A DNA stretch of 64,000 nt from an uncultured Thiohalocapsa sp. (GCF_913062725.1 NZ_CAJXWY010000005.1:38635-102634); one strand, 5' to 3'. Positions 10,401 to 21,829 are shown, counted from the stretch's first letter. Program-made: numbers and translations. The notes: generated from the letters alone by a model not told the origin.

Positions 10401-11060
10401 TGGCGTGCGCCCGTCACGGCTCGGTGCCGGCAGATCGAGCCCGCTGGCGGCGAGCCAGGCGTCCACCTCGGGCCAGGCGTCGATGGCGGGGAAATGGAAG
10501 CCCCGGGCACCGGGGGCGAAGTAACGCAGCCGCACCACCATGGCGGCGAAGGTGCGCGTAATGAGATCGTCGCTCCAAATGGGCAGCGTCAGGCCGTCGC
10601 GGTCCAGGACATCGCGAACCTCGGCGAAGGCATGCGCGCCGATGAGTCCGCGCAGCGCCGCGGCGCCGAAGCGCTCGGCATCGTCATTGTCGTCCCGGGC
10701 GTTCTGCCAAGACCGGGCTACCTCCGCCTCGAAGCTGCGCGCCCAGTAGTCGTGGCGCAGCCGCTTGAAAGCGCCCTCCCCGGCGACCTGCGAGCTCGGG
10801 CTTGGCAGCAGCACCACATAGCGCGGCAGGCGCAGGCCCTCGATGACGGACAGCGCCTCGGTGTTCTCACTCTCGAGGCCGTAGAGAAAGGCCTCCCGTG
10901 GCATCAGGTAAAAGGGCAGATCCGGGATTGCCACACCGCGTGCCTCAGCGCCCAGTTCCTCCTCGATGAGGCGTTCGATGGCACGGGCGTGGAACAGAAA
11001 GACGCCTTCGGCGGGCTTTAGAATCTGCTGCCGGAAGGTCTTGGCGGTGGGTGTGGGCAT
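7425..11060 (-). CDS. Large membrane protein of unknown function (1,211 residues)
   Basis: I do not recognise this protein. The first ~520 residues are mostly soluble, charged and helical (FYLMPREAFLYGLE near residue 50), with an Ala/Pro-rich break around residues 240-300. The central and C-terminal parts contain several hydrophobic stretches (ISRYLLVPFGAAYLALK, FTDVMLLGGLVNLVM, LVQPLLIGTLPLAPIIVLAVFV, PLVTLTIVLLPGLFGFFVWEL), so it is probably an inner-membrane protein with large cytoplasmic regions. A charged region and a beta-rich C-terminus end in RRLRAVA. I chose the ATG at 11060; the frame is open further upstream, but that part looks non-coding. It stands alone between thiED (convergent) and putP (divergent). 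A 14-base tandem duplication (gatcaggcgacggc) overlaps its stop codon. Confidence 0.8.
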   Translation of the reverse strand: MPTPTAKTFRQQILKPAEGVFLFHARAIERLIEEELGAEARGVAIPDLPFYLMPREAFLYGLESENTEALSVIEGLRLPRYVVLLPSPSSQVAGEGAFKRLRHDYWARSFEAEVARSWQNARDDNDDAERFGAAALRGLIGAHAFAEVRDVLDRDGLTLPIWSDDLITRTFAAMVVRLRYFAPGARGFHFPAIDAWPEVDAWLAASGLDLPAPSRDGRTPLLLLKSRPGGSELPAAAPLLPTGLPFGASDPDLAIAVADAAGVWPAAAPVSTDVSEGEAAAGADRRGQDAELPPSLDEHYLDALHRGTRVRRRKGWLVRLLDDLGNGLRRLVARLLFLPGLDDIGFAPAPGTAMRWHSLGLALFEHALRCAQRAEFEGRFAAELRFLAQARRLAQRMSRPARRAPAVVDVAIAEREQSAEEHLADLLAAKWKLAPATAAELRHLIERLAAEDRRRFGSAPARTLLACLEQVLSESRSDYYRLRVSRWLLSLGRRRLVEPLPFQALLKGMRAMETARARLEEMPWPITDLERFGRVLDALTHQVNARLDEQIMPRVQQAMFKADFVPRDHRENVAAQKMQLELLDVIKRRRHLKFTDVRDIVARNILRLPDPTLSEFFRGDRLARFDRTAADALPGVYRPGEIYIKGLQQLSAPLFGTGPGRTISRYLLVPFGAAYLALKSIDLLLELLPDHDRTFHLATFTDVMLLGGLVNLVMHTGIGRHIAVSLWHGLAATLRFVFFDGLTRLKRWRPLADFLSTGLVRGVGRNLVQPLLIGTLPLAPIIVLAVFVEEVPIEPGLWLAGLAFALGTLARNTPAGRRFLDNLSTRVGLYLRRLNQALFIGLIQSLLFFFKEVTRRFSQLLHRVDEALIHHLGERMESRLLKALLAPLWRLAEALIQFYVTVLVEPQVNPVKHFPIVSIGHKLLLPFLPAITAAFLEMSDAVLPKVIAYPLVTLTIVLLPGLFGFFVWELKENWKLYQANHREGLADASRSHEQMPLAVDDSEPLPVEPAAVGAHGESVRALMSRGFHSGALPKAFDRLRKVIREEMRDQQPYPQRLRRVQRQLEEVQHAFCVFFEREFTFALRERCRDPNCTLQRVQTGTPRIATNLVELAVDIYPGARRDGGGPDLSEQLPQTQRGQPLTLGIRLFYRAPRIRVETEIRGHAERIGPYCWSLIAADLRLFAGRAGADLSTLDLGLPAAPAEPRRLRAVA

Positions 11061-11392
11061 AACTGCATGAATGTGCGCCGGGGGCGCCGGGATCAACCGG
11101 GCGGGGTGACCGCTCGCGCGGCGAGCAAGCGATGGCCCGCATGGTAACGCCAGCGGCCAGCTGGCGGGTATCACAGCATGCGCCGGGGACGCCGGGTGCC
11201 GGGCCGGTGGCGAGATACCAACGGGTCGTCATACGGCGCGGCTGCGGGCATGCTAGGTTACCGGTGCCGTTCAGAAAAAGTGCCTGGCGCCACACCCGGC
11301 CGCCGCCGCTTGCGATGCACACGCCGCCGGCGAGCGGGCAGCACCCTCGCGGCTGACCACAGCGCACAGAGCACGCACAGCAGGACCCACCC
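11061..11392. other. Divergent intergenic region upstream of putP
   Basis: These 332 bases separate the large membrane protein gene from putP. They must hold the promoters of both, but I see no clear promoter consensus, hairpin with T-run or repeat. A run of GC-rich sequence directly precedes putP. The putP ribosome binding site is weak, with only a purine-rich GCACAGCAGGACCC stretch before its ATG. Confidence 0.4.
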
Positions 11393-12925
11393 ATGCCAGC
11401 ACTCGACAATAACGCCGTTATCGCCACTTTTCTGCTCTATCTTGCCCTGATGCTCGGTATCGGCGTCTGGGCCTACCGCAGTACCAAGAGCTCGTCCGGT
11501 TACTTCCTGGGCGGGCGTACGCTTGGGCCCTGGCCGGCGGCGCTCTCGGCGGGCGCCTCGGACATGAGCGGCTGGCTGCTGCTCGGTCTGCCCGGGCTCG
11601 CCTTCACCTCCGGGCTGGAGTCGCTCTGGCTCGCCGGCGGGCTGCTGCTGGGCACCTGGCTCAACTGGCTGTTGGTGGCCCGACGGCTGCGGGCCTACAC
11701 CTACGCCGCCGACGACGCCCTGACCATCCCGGAGTTCTTCGCCAACCGTTTCGGCGACCCCAGACACATCCTGCAGGCCGTGGCCGCCTTCTTCGTCCTG
11801 CTGTTCTTCCTGTTCTACACCAGCTCCGGACTGGTGGCCGCAGGCAAGCTGTTCGAGACGGTGTTCGGCCTCGACTACGCGCTCGCCGTCATCATCGGCA
11901 CGCTCTTTGTGGTGTCCTACACCCTGTTCGGCGGCTTTTTGGCGGTCTCCTGGACCGACCTGGTGCAGGGCCTGCTGATGGCCGCCGCATTGCTGCTGGT
12001 GCCGGTGATCGCCATCAACGCCGACGGCGGCTTCGGCCCACTGGTGAGCACACTGCACGAGCGCAATCCCGAGCTCCTGACCCTATGGCGCGACAATACC
12101 GGTGAAACCCTGAGCCTCATTGCCATCGTCTCGCTGGCGGCCTGGGGGCTCGGCTATTTCGGCCAGCCCCACATCCTGGCGCGCTTCGCCGGCATCCGCT
12201 CCGGCGCCGATGTGCCGGCGGCCCGGCGCATCGCCGTCAGCTGGACGGCGCTCAGCATGGGCGGCGCGGTGCTGGTGGGCCTGGCGGGGGCGGCCTGGAT
12301 CCAGACCAACGCCGGCGGCGAGCTCGCCGATGCCGAGACCATCTTCATGGTGCTGGTGAACGCCCTCTTTCATCCGGTGATCGCCGGCGTGCTGCTGGCC
12401 GCCATCCTCGCCGCCATCATGTCCACGGCGGACTCGCAGCTGTTGGTGTCGTCGTCGGCGCTGGCGGAGGACTTCTACCGCAAGCTGCTGCGCCCCGGGG
12501 CGAGCCAGTGGGAGATCGTGGCCGTCGGCCGCCTCGCCGTGGTGCTGCTGGCGGTGATTGCGCTGCTGCTGGCCTTCGACCCGGACAGCACGGTGCTGGG
12601 CCTGGTGAGCTATGCCTGGGCCGGCTTCGGCGCCGCTTTTGGCCCGGTGCTGGTGCTGAGCCTGTATTGGCGGCGCATGAACTGGGCCGGCACGCTCGCC
12701 GGCGTCATCGTCGGCGGCGTCACCATCGTGGTGTGGAAACAGCTCTCCGGCGGGCTGTTCGAGCTCTACGAGATCGTCCCCGGCGTGATCTTCGCCACCT
12801 GCGCCATCGTCGTCGCCAGTCTGCTGACGGCGGCCCCGACACCGGCGGTGCGCAGCGGCTTCGACCGCTTCCGGGCGGAGCTCACGACGACACCGACCGG
12901 GGAGCGCGCGTCGACGGTCTCCTAG
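11393..12925 (+). CDS. putP: Sodium/proline symporter (PutP-like, SSS family)
   Basis: A 510-residue sodium:solute symporter with about 13 membrane helices. PutP-type signatures include YFLGGRTLGPWPAALSAGASDMSGWLLLGLPG near residues 40-70, the LTIPEFFANRFGD loop, and YTLFGGFLAVSWTDLVQGLLM. The Na+-site helix region ILAAIMSTADSQLLVSSSALAEDFYRK is also present. It imports proline, a compatible solute and carbon/nitrogen source, driven by Na+. Its stop overlaps the end of the opposite-strand nqrM by four bases. Its place next to the Na+-pumping NQR genes fits a sodium-based energy economy, although that link is inference. Confidence 0.93.
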   Translation: MPALDNNAVIATFLLYLALMLGIGVWAYRSTKSSSGYFLGGRTLGPWPAALSAGASDMSGWLLLGLPGLAFTSGLESLWLAGGLLLGTWLNWLLVARRLRAYTYAADDALTIPEFFANRFGDPRHILQAVAAFFVLLFFLFYTSSGLVAAGKLFETVFGLDYALAVIIGTLFVVSYTLFGGFLAVSWTDLVQGLLMAAALLLVPVIAINADGGFGPLVSTLHERNPELLTLWRDNTGETLSLIAIVSLAAWGLGYFGQPHILARFAGIRSGADVPAARRIAVSWTALSMGGAVLVGLAGAAWIQTNAGGELADAETIFMVLVNALFHPVIAGVLLAAILAAIMSTADSQLLVSSSALAEDFYRKLLRPGASQWEIVAVGRLAVVLLAVIALLLAFDPDSTVLGLVSYAWAGFGAAFGPVLVLSLYWRRMNWAGTLAGVIVGGVTIVVWKQLSGGLFELYEIVPGVIFATCAIVVASLLTAAPTPAVRSGFDRFRAELTTTPTGERASTVS

Positions 12926-13146
12926 GGGGCATCGGCGCCGGCTGTCACAGCGGCGCTGACGCCGTCGGACATTCTGCAGGTCCGACCCGGGATGCGGCAG
13001 GCGCCGCCGCAGTCGGACTCGACGCCCGGCATCTGATTCAGGCCGCCACAGCTGCCGGTGATACCAGGACGACCCGCGAGCACCTTGAGCGCCAGGCCGG
13101 CGACGGCGAGCGGAAAGATGACGAGGCTGAAGAGGAACTCGGCCAT
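12922..13146 (-). CDS. nqrM: NqrM, maturation factor of the Na+-translocating NADH:quinone reductase
   Basis: A 74-residue protein with an N-terminal membrane helix (FLFSLVIFPLAVAGLALKV), then GSCGGL followed by further cysteines (DCGGAC, RTC). The helix plus GSCGGL and clustered cysteines is the hallmark of NqrM (DUF539). In other bacteria NqrM is thought to deliver iron for the intramembrane Fe site between NqrD and NqrE. It lies directly downstream of nqrF, the usual position. It was recognised from motif, size and position together. The C-terminal half is more diverged than the front. Confidence 0.82.
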   Translation of the reverse strand: MAEFLFSLVIFPLAVAGLALKVLAGRPGITGSCGGLNQMPGVESDCGGACRIPGRTCRMSDGVSAAVTAGADAP

Positions 13147-13248
13147 GGAGATTGCTATGTCGGATGTTGCTATGTCAGGTGGCGGTGCTATCGGTAGGCT
13201 GGTCGGGTCGGCAAGCGCGGTGGTCCGCCCCGTGCCATCAGGCTGCGG

Positions 13249-14469
13249 TCAACCGCCAAAGTTGTCCAGCAGGATGTTGTCGTCTTCCACGCCCAGGCTG
13301 TGCAGCAGACCGATGACAGCGGCGGTCATCATGGGCGGACCGCACAGATAATATTCACAGTCCTCAGGGGTCGGATGGTCCTTGAGGTAGCGCTCGAACA
13401 GCACCTTGTGGATGAAGCCGGTCTCACCGTCCCAATCGTCTTCGGGCAGCGGGTGGGAGAGTGCGATATGCCAGGTGAAATGATCATGCTCCCGCGCCAG
13501 CGCGTCGAAATCCTGCCGGTAGAAGATCTCACGCTTACTGCGGGCGCCGTACCAAAAGCTGATGGGCCGCTTGCTGTCGAGGCGCTTCAGCTGATCGAAG
13601 ATATGGCTGCGCATGGGCGCCATGCCTGCCCCGCCACCGACGAAGATCATCTCGGCATCGGTCTCCTTGGCGAAGAACTCGCCGAACGGGCCGGCGATGG
13701 TCACGGTGTCGCCGGCCCCGAGGCCGAAAATGTAGCTGGACATGATGCCCGGTGGCGCCTCCGGGTGGTCGGGCGGCGGCGTGGCGATGCGCACGTTCAG
13801 CATGATGATGCCCGCCTCGCCCGGGTAGTTGGCCATGGAATAGGCGCGGGTCACGCGGTGCCTGGTGCCCGCTTCGAGCTTCCAGAGATCGTACTTGTCC
13901 CAGTCCGCGCGCAGGTGCTCGGGAATCTCGAAGTCGCTGAACCTGACATGAAACGGCGGGCATTCGATCTGGATGTAGCCGCCGGCGCGGAAAGCGACGT
14001 CCTCGCCCTGTGGCAGTTCCAGCACGAGCTCCTTGATGAAGGTGGACACGCTGCGGTTGGAGCGCACCCGGCACTGCCATTGCCTGATGCCGAATAATTC
14101 CCGCGGCAGCTCGACGTCGAGGTCATCCTTGAGGCCCACCTGGCAGGAGAGCCGGTAGCCTTCCGCCGCCTCGCGACGGTTGATGAGGCTCGACTCCGTG
14201 GGTAACAGCTTGCCCCCACCCCGCAGCACCTTCACGCGGCACTGGCCGCAGGTGCCACCGCCGCCGCAGGCGGAGGGCACGAAGAGCCCGGCGTCGGCGA
14301 GGGCATACAACAGCTTCTGCCCGGCGCGGCTGGCGATGTCCCGCTCACCATTGATGTCGATGTGCACCACGCCGGAGGGCACCAGCAGATTACGGGCGCC
14401 CAGGATGACGGTCACCAGCATGAGCACGACGGCGGTGAAGATCAGGATGCCGAAGGTAAGCGTGAGCAT
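13249..14469 (-). CDS. nqrF: NqrF, NADH-oxidising subunit of Na+-NQR
   Basis: A 406-residue NqrF. An N-terminal membrane helix ([22 protein letters not shown]) is followed by a plant-type [2Fe-2S] domain with [10 protein letters not shown] and a later Cys (YRLSC). An FAD-binding ferredoxin-reductase domain comes next ([11 protein letters not shown]), then the NADH-binding domain ([25 protein letters not shown]). The protein ends in NILLDNFGG, the family's typical C-terminus. It takes hydride from NADH and feeds electrons into the complex. It is the last structural gene of nqrABCDEF, 24 bases after nqrE. Confidence 0.97.
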   Translation of the reverse strand: MLTLTFGILIFTAVVLMLVTVILGARNLLVPSGVVHIDINGERDIASRAGQKLLYALADAGLFVPSACGGGGTCGQCRVKVLRGGGKLLPTESSLINRREAAEGYRLSCQVGLKDDLDVELPRELFGIRQWQCRVRSNRSVSTFIKELVLELPQGEDVAFRAGGYIQIECPPFHVRFSDFEIPEHLRADWDKYDLWKLEAGTRHRVTRAYSMANYPGEAGIIMLNVRIATPPPDHPEAPPGIMSSYIFGLGAGDTVTIAGPFGEFFAKETDAEMIFVGGGAGMAPMRSHIFDQLKRLDSKRPISFWYGARSKREIFYRQDFDALAREHDHFTWHIALSHPLPEDDWDGETGFIHKVLFERYLKDHPTPEDCEYYLCGPPMMTAAVIGLLHSLGVEDDNILLDNFGG

Positions 14470-14493
14470 AACGGGCTCTCGTGGGTCGTGGCG

Positions 14494-15102
14494 TCAGAGG
14501 CTGATCCCCGAAAAGGACATGAACGCCATGGCCATCAGCCCGGTGGTGATAAAGGTGATGCCGAGGCCCTGCAGTCCGTCCGGGACGTCACTGTATTTGA
14601 GCTTTTCCCTGATACCGGCCAGCAGCACCAGCGCGAGCGCCCAGCCCAAGCCGGTGCCGAAGCCATAGACCGTGCTTTCGGGAAGGTCGTAGCCCCGCTC
14701 CACCATGAACAACGAGCCGCCGAGGATGGCGCAATTGACCGTGATCAGCGGCAGAAAGATGCCGAGGGCCTGATACAGCGCCGGGAAGTATCGGTCCAGG
14801 GTCATCTCCAGAATCTGCACCATGGCGGCGATGACGCCGATGTAGGTGATCAGCCCCAGAAAGGACAGATCCAGATCGGCCAGGCCCAGCCAGGCCAGCG
14901 CCCCATCGGCGAGCAGATACTGATGGATGACCGCGTTCACCGGCACCGTGATGGTCTGCACCACGATCACCGCAAGCCCGAGCCCCAGCGCGGTGCTGAT
15001 GCGCTTGGACACCGCCAGGAAGGTGCACATTCCCAGAAAGAATGCGAGCGCCAGGTTCTCGACGAAGACCGCTTTGAACAGGAGGGAGAGGTAGTGCTCC
15101 AT
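14494..15102 (-). CDS. nqrE: NqrE, membrane subunit of Na+-NQR
   Basis: A 202-residue, six-helix protein of the NqrE/RnfA family. The signature segments are [20 protein letters not shown] near the N-terminus and [18 protein letters not shown] in the centre. Each carries one of the cysteines that, together with those of NqrD, hold an intramembrane Fe centre. Gap to nqrD is 70 bases and to nqrF 24 bases. Length and motifs are normal. Confidence 0.97.
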   Translation of the reverse strand: MEHYLSLLFKAVFVENLALAFFLGMCTFLAVSKRISTALGLGLAVIVVQTITVPVNAVIHQYLLADGALAWLGLADLDLSFLGLITYIGVIAAMVQILEMTLDRYFPALYQALGIFLPLITVNCAILGGSLFMVERGYDLPESTVYGFGTGLGWALALVLLAGIREKLKYSDVPDGLQGLGITFITTGLMAMAFMSFSGISL

Positions 15103-15172
15103 GGAACGGCGTCCTCAAGCGCGCAAATCCAAGCTCAGCGGGGAGTGACTGACATGGGCGGCTCGCACCATC

Positions 15173-15835
15173 TCAGCCGGGCTCGGTGCGATGCACGATG
15201 TGGATGCGGTAATCGGGCTTCTCCACTTGCTGCGGCCGCCAGGTGCGGATGGCCCAGATCATGAGCCCGATGATGAAGAAGGCCCCCGGGGCCAGGAGCA
15301 TGAGGCCATTGGGCTCGTACCAGCCGCCGTCCTCCAACAGCGGCAGCACCTGCAGGCCGAGCAGGGTGCCGGCGCCCAGCAGCTCGCGGATGGCCGCCAC
15401 CGTGATGAGGATGGCGCTGTAGCCGAGGCCATGCCCCAGAGCGTCCAGAAAACTGGGCCAGGGCGGGTTCTTGGAGGCGAAGGCCTCGGCCCGCCCGAGC
15501 ACGATGCAATTGGTGATGATGAGTCCGACGAACACGGAGAGCTGCTTCGACAGCTCATAGGCGAAGGCCTGCAGAACCTGGTCCACCACGATGACCAGCG
15601 AGGCGATAATGGTCATCTGGATGATGATGCGAATGCTGCTCGGCATGTGCCGCCGGATCAGACTGATGATGACACTGGCGCCGACGAGCACCACCGTCAA
15701 CGCAATGCTCATGGTCACGGCCGGCGCCAGCTTGGTGGTGACCGCCAGCGCCGAGCAGATGCCGAGGATCTGCAGCGTAATCGGGTTATTGTCGACGATG
15801 GGCTCGAGGAAGAGCTTGCGATCGCTGCCGTTCAT
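15173..15835 (-). CDS. nqrD: NqrD, membrane subunit of Na+-NQR
   Basis: A 220-residue NqrD. I chose the ATG at 15835 ([33 protein letters not shown]), which matches the family N-terminus. The frame continues upstream only through a 7-base tandem repeat and would need a TTG start. Cysteine-bearing segments [12 protein letters not shown] and [17 protein letters not shown] are intact. No good Shine-Dalgarno sequence stands before this ATG. The sequence upstream is the repeat described separately, so translation may depend on coupling with nqrC. Confidence 0.95.
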   Translation of the reverse strand: MNGSDRKLFLEPIVDNNPITLQILGICSALAVTTKLAPAVTMSIALTVVLVGASVIISLIRRHMPSSIRIIIQMTIIASLVIVVDQVLQAFAYELSKQLSVFVGLIITNCIVLGRAEAFASKNPPWPSFLDALGHGLGYSAILITVAAIRELLGAGTLLGLQVLPLLEDGGWYEPNGLMLLAPGAFFIIGLMIWAIRTWRPQQVEKPDYRIHIVHRTEPG

Positions 15836-15845
15836 GATCGAGTAG

Positions 15846-15880
15846 TAACCAATAAGCAATAACCAATAACCAATAACCAA
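15846..15880 (+). repeat. Five tandem copies of a 7-base unit between nqrC and nqrD
   Basis: On the plus strand the unit TAACCAA occurs five times head to tail, with one copy changed to TAAGCAA. On the coding strand it reads TTGGTTA. The tract fills nearly all of the gap between the nqrC stop (15882) and the nqrD ATG (15835). A 7-base unit is not a multiple of three, so a change in copy number would shift both the frame of any upstream start and the distance from the nqrC stop to the nqrD start. Confidence 0.9.
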
Positions 15881-15881
15881 A

Positions 15882-16688
15882 CTACCGACTCAACCCATCC
15901 AACCGCGCCAAAAAAGGCCCATAGCCTTGCGCGCCGAGCCAGAACTCCATCAGGCGCTCGACGCCGTTGCTGGTGAGCGTGGCGCCGGAGAGGCCGTCGA
16001 CCTTGCGCCCGGCATCGGGGGCGCCCGGTTGCACGCTGCCCTTCACCACCTCGATGACCGGCTCGCCCGCGGGGCCGATGAGGGTCTTGCCGGCCCATTG
16101 CCTGAGCCACCGGGGGCTCGCCACCTCGCTGCCGAGACCGGCGGTCTCGCGCTGCTCGTAGAAGGTGAGCCCCTTGGCCGTGCGCCCGTCGGGCGCCAGC
16201 GCCAGCAGGCCGTGCATGGTCGACCACAGGCCCTGGCCATAGACGGGCAGCACGATGGTCTCGAGTGCCCCGCCGTCGCGCACCAGGTAGACCGGCATCC
16301 GGTTGGGGCGCCGGCGAATACCCGCCGGGTCGTCCTCCAGCGCCTTGCTCTGACCCGGGTCCCGGGCGGCGTCGCGGTAGGCGAAGGTGGACGCCGCATC
16401 GCCGTCGACGAGGGTACCCGTCTCCAGGTCCAGCAGCCGCGTCTCGATGTGCCCGAAGGCCTGGGAGAGCGGCACCCCCGGGTCGTCCAGCCCCGCCACC
16501 TTCACCACCTCGCGCTTCAGTTCCAGCGCGGCGTTGCGCGCCTGCAGTGGGCGCAGGCCGACGGCCGTCGCCGACACCACCACCGAGCAGGCGAGACACA
16601 GCGCCAGCGCCACGGCGAGGGTCTTGCGGGGGTCATCGTTGGGCAGCGCGAGCACGGCGCGCACGGGTGCCAGCACGGTGTCGCTCAT
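15882..16688 (-). CDS. nqrC: NqrC, FMN-bearing subunit of Na+-NQR
   Basis: A 268-residue NqrC with one N-terminal membrane helix ([22 protein letters not shown]) and a periplasmic FMN domain. The covalent flavin-attachment motif is visible as [13 protein letters not shown] near residues 232-244, with the threonine of SGAT(L)T as acceptor. Other family segments are [17 protein letters not shown] and [15 protein letters not shown]. Its start overlaps the nqrB stop (ATGA), so nqrB and nqrC are coupled. Confidence 0.97.
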   Translation of the reverse strand: MSDTVLAPVRAVLALPNDDPRKTLAVALALCLACSVVVSATAVGLRPLQARNAALELKREVVKVAGLDDPGVPLSQAFGHIETRLLDLETGTLVDGDAASTFAYRDAARDPGQSKALEDDPAGIRRRPNRMPVYLVRDGGALETIVLPVYGQGLWSTMHGLLALAPDGRTAKGLTFYEQRETAGLGSEVASPRWLRQWAGKTLIGPAGEPVIEVVKGSVQPGAPDAGRKVDGLSGATLTSNGVERLMEFWLGAQGYGPFLARLDGLSR

Positions 16689-17905
16689 GCCGCGTCCCTC
16701 CGCCGCCGCCGGCGCACATTGGCCTGGACCACGAACCAGTCGATGAGCGGTGCGAACAGGTTACCGAACAGGATGGCCAGCATCACGCCCTCCGGATAGG
16801 CCGGATTCAGCACCCGGATCAGCACGGTCATGAAACCGATCAGGAAGCCGTAGACCCATTTGCCCGCCTCCGTCATGGACGCGGACACCGGGTCGGTGGC
16901 CATGAACACCAGGCCGAACGCCACCCCACCGAGGACGATGTGCCAGTGCCAGGGCACGCCGAAGGCCGGGTTGGTGTCGCTGCCGATGGCGTTGAACATC
17001 AGCGCCGTGGCGACGACGCCGAGCAGCACGCCCGCCATGATCCGCCAGGAGGCGACGCCGGTGTGGAGCATGAACACGGCGCCCAGCAGAATGAACAGCG
17101 TGGAGGTGGCGCCGATGGAGCCCTGGATGGTGCCGAAGAAGGCGCTCCACCAGGTCACGCCGGCGGCCTGGATGGCGTCGACGCCGCCCGCCGCCGCCAG
17201 CATCAGCGGCGTGGCACCGCTGAAGCCGTCCACCGCCGTCCACACGCCATCCCCCGAGATCTCCGCCGGATAGGCGAAGAACAGGAAGGCCCGGCCCGTG
17301 AGCGCCGGATTGAGGAAATTCTTGCCGGTGCCGCCGAAGACCTCCTTGCCGATGACCACGCCGAAGGACATGCCGAGCGCCACCTGCCACAGCGGGATAT
17401 CCGGCGGCAGGGTGAGGGCGAACAGGATGGACGTGACCAGAAAGCCCTCGTTCACCTCATGGTTGCGCACACTGGCGAAGAGCACCTCCCAGAAGCCGCC
17501 CGCGGCCATGGTGACGGCGTAGATGGGCACGAAGTACACCGCGCCGTGCCAGAAATTGTCCCACGGGCTCGCCGGATCGTAGCCGCCGGCACCGAGCAGC
17601 CAGAGCGCGGCGCCGCGCCAGCCCGGAACCTGCTCGACGCCCATGCCCGCCATGGCCTGATTGGCCTGGTAGCCGACATTGATCATGCCGAAGAGCGCGG
17701 CGGGGAGCACCGCGATCCAGACGAAGATCATGACGCGCTTGAGGTCGATGCCATCGCGTACATGCGGCGCCCGCGCGGTGACCGTGGCGGGCGTGTAGAG
17801 AAATGTGTCCACCAGCTCGAACACGGCACCAAAGCGCTCGTAGCGCCCGCCGGGCTGGAAATGCCGCTCCTGGCGGTCGAGGAACTTGCGAAGCTGCTGG
17901 CTCAT
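16685..17905 (-). CDS. nqrB: NqrB, membrane subunit of Na+-NQR
   Basis: A 406-residue NqrB with about ten helices. The FMN-attachment motif is present as [12 protein letters not shown] near residues 225-237. [22 protein letters not shown] sequence near the N-terminus and [20 protein letters not shown] near the C-terminus are typical of the family. NqrB holds a covalent FMN and riboflavin and forms much of the Na+ pathway. It is separated from nqrA by 34 bases and overlaps nqrC by four. Confidence 0.97.
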   Translation of the reverse strand: MSQQLRKFLDRQERHFQPGGRYERFGAVFELVDTFLYTPATVTARAPHVRDGIDLKRVMIFVWIAVLPAALFGMINVGYQANQAMAGMGVEQVPGWRGAALWLLGAGGYDPASPWDNFWHGAVYFVPIYAVTMAAGGFWEVLFASVRNHEVNEGFLVTSILFALTLPPDIPLWQVALGMSFGVVIGKEVFGGTGKNFLNPALTGRAFLFFAYPAEISGDGVWTAVDGFSGATPLMLAAAGGVDAIQAAGVTWWSAFFGTIQGSIGATSTLFILLGAVFMLHTGVASWRIMAGVLLGVVATALMFNAIGSDTNPAFGVPWHWHIVLGGVAFGLVFMATDPVSASMTEAGKWVYGFLIGFMTVLIRVLNPAYPEGVMLAILFGNLFAPLIDWFVVQANVRRRRRRDAA

Positions 17906-17939
17906 GGGATCGGATACTGCTCAGCCATCGAAACCACCG

Positions 17940-19382
17940 CTAACCATGCTCGTGCCGGATCTGCTCCAGATTCCGCCGCAGGGCCGGGCCATAGTCGTGC
18001 TTGCCGCAGTCGACGAAGCTCAAAAGCGCCAGGTCCTCCTCGTCCAATTCCAGCGCACCCAGGGCCTCCGCCGTCTCGACATCGTTCACCAGCAGCGCCC
18101 GCAGCAGCTGCGTCGGCAGTAAATCCAGGGGCATCACGCGCTCGTAGGCACCCACGGGCACCATGGCACGGGGGCTGCCGTGCAGCGACGTCCCCAGCGC
18201 CAGCGTGTCGCCGCCACGGCGGGACCAGAACAGGTTCATGGCCGAATAGCGCCCGCGCCCGGGCATAATCCAGCCGAACAAGGTGCGCTCGCGGTCTTCC
18301 GGCAGCACGGTCAGCTGGTTGTGGAAGCGCCCGAGATAGGCGCTGGTGCCCACGGCGTGGCGTCCGCTCAGCGCGGAGCCGGAGATGACGCGCGCCTCCT
18401 GCGGCCCCTTGAGCTCGCCCTGGATCAATGCGTTGGTGCTGGCGCCGACGCGGGTGCGCAGGACCCGCGGGCGCGCCACCATGGGCCCGGCCAGGGAGAT
18501 GATGCGGCTGGGGTCGATGCGCCCGGTGCGGAACAGCCGCCCGACGGCGATCACGTCCTGCCAGCCGATGTGCCAGACCTGATGCGCCAGGCTCGCCGGG
18601 CGCAGACAATGGATATGGGTGCCGGGGAGGCCCGCCGGATGCGAGCCCGCGAACTCGGCGAGACGCAAATTGTCCACCGCGGGCAGCGCCAACGCCGCGT
18701 GCGGGCGCGTGCAGACGTACATCGGCCCGTCGGTGAGCTTGCCCAGCACCCTGAGACCGTCCGCAAAGGCCTCGCCGGCGGCGCCCAGGAACGGGACGGG
18801 ATCAGGCGCCAGGGGCTGGCTGTCCATGGCGGTGACGAACAGCGCATCAGGCGCTCGGCCCGGGTCCGCGATCATGCTGTAGGGCCGGGTGCGCAGCGCC
18901 AGCCAGGCGCCGGAGGCGGTGAGGTTCTCGACCACCTGATCCCGGCTCAGTCCGTCCAGCTCGGCGGCGCCGTAGGCGTTGAAGGTCTCCTGATCGGCGC
19001 CGTCGGGGTCGTGCTGCGGGTCATCCAGGCGGATGACAACGGTTTCCAGCACGCGGCGGGGCCCGCGATGAATGGCCTCGACGACACCACTGCCCGGCGC
19101 CGTGCCAACCACCTGGCGGTAGGCTTTGCGGCGCGTGATGGGCTGGCCGAGGCGTACCCGATCCCCCGCCGCGACTTCGAGCGTGGGCAGGCGTTTTGGC
19201 CCGCGCACGTCGAGCCCGACATAGGCCACGCGGTGAACCGGCTGCGCCGCTTCGATGGCAGTGGCGTCGGTCACCGGCGCCGGCACACCGCCGAGCGGGA
19301 TATCCAGCCCCTTGCGAAGCCGAAAGCGACGGATGGGCGGTGCGTGTGCCGCTGGAGACCGCCCGGTACTACCTGCAACCAC
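17940..19382 (-). CDS. nqrA: NqrA, quinone-site subunit of Na+-NQR
   Basis: About 480 residues. The family N-terminus is recognised in RRFRLRKGLDIPLGGVP, followed by GPKRLPTLEVAAGDRVRLGQPI and VEAIHRGPRRVLETVVI. The C-terminal region CGKHDYGPALRRNLEQIRHE is also typical. No ATG stands at the expected place. I chose a GTG at 19382, which has GGAG seven bases upstream and gives an extra ~17 residues. A longer frame to 19532 also exists but looks non-coding. NqrA is the cytoplasmic subunit that contributes to quinone binding. It is the first gene of the nqr operon. Confidence 0.93.
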   Translation of the reverse strand: MVAGSTGRSPAAHAPPIRRFRLRKGLDIPLGGVPAPVTDATAIEAAQPVHRVAYVGLDVRGPKRLPTLEVAAGDRVRLGQPITRRKAYRQVVGTAPGSGVVEAIHRGPRRVLETVVIRLDDPQHDPDGADQETFNAYGAAELDGLSRDQVVENLTASGAWLALRTRPYSMIADPGRAPDALFVTAMDSQPLAPDPVPFLGAAGEAFADGLRVLGKLTDGPMYVCTRPHAALALPAVDNLRLAEFAGSHPAGLPGTHIHCLRPASLAHQVWHIGWQDVIAVGRLFRTGRIDPSRIISLAGPMVARPRVLRTRVGASTNALIQGELKGPQEARVISGSALSGRHAVGTSAYLGRFHNQLTVLPEDRERTLFGWIMPGRGRYSAMNLFWSRRGGDTLALGTSLHGSPRAMVPVGAYERVMPLDLLPTQLLRALLVNDVETAEALGALELDEEDLALLSFVDCGKHDYGPALRRNLEQIRHEHG

Positions 19383-19741
19383 CGTGAAACTCCGACTGCA
19401 TGACTCCGTGGATCGGCGTTCGCTCAGGCATCGGGCTGTCCTGGCGAGGAGCACGGGCCGCCGCATGCACGCGCCGACGTCATCGCCAACCCACGCCCCG
19501 AAATTAGCACAGCCACCGCAACCTGTGCGCACGGATAAATCCTTACGCTTAAAGCGGGAAAAGACGCGTCATCACCACCGCCCGCGTGCGCTAATGCATA
19601 AGCGTCCCGTCCTGGGATCAGGGGTGCGGTCACCTCACCGGCCCGCGCGCCTATACGATGCCGCCCACAGGTCCTAAGCTTGAGTGAGAGGCCGCCTCCT
19701 GGCCGCGGAGGTCTTGCGGCGGAACCGAACGCCCCCGAGTC
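19383..19741. other. Divergent intergenic region between nqrA and the ftsH-like gene
   Basis: These 359 bases must contain the nqr operon promoter (leftward) and that of the protease gene (rightward). An AT-richer patch near 19528-19570 is the likeliest promoter zone, but I could not assign -35 and -10 elements with confidence. No terminator or repeat is visible. Confidence 0.4.
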
Positions 19742-21829
<2,088 letters not shown>

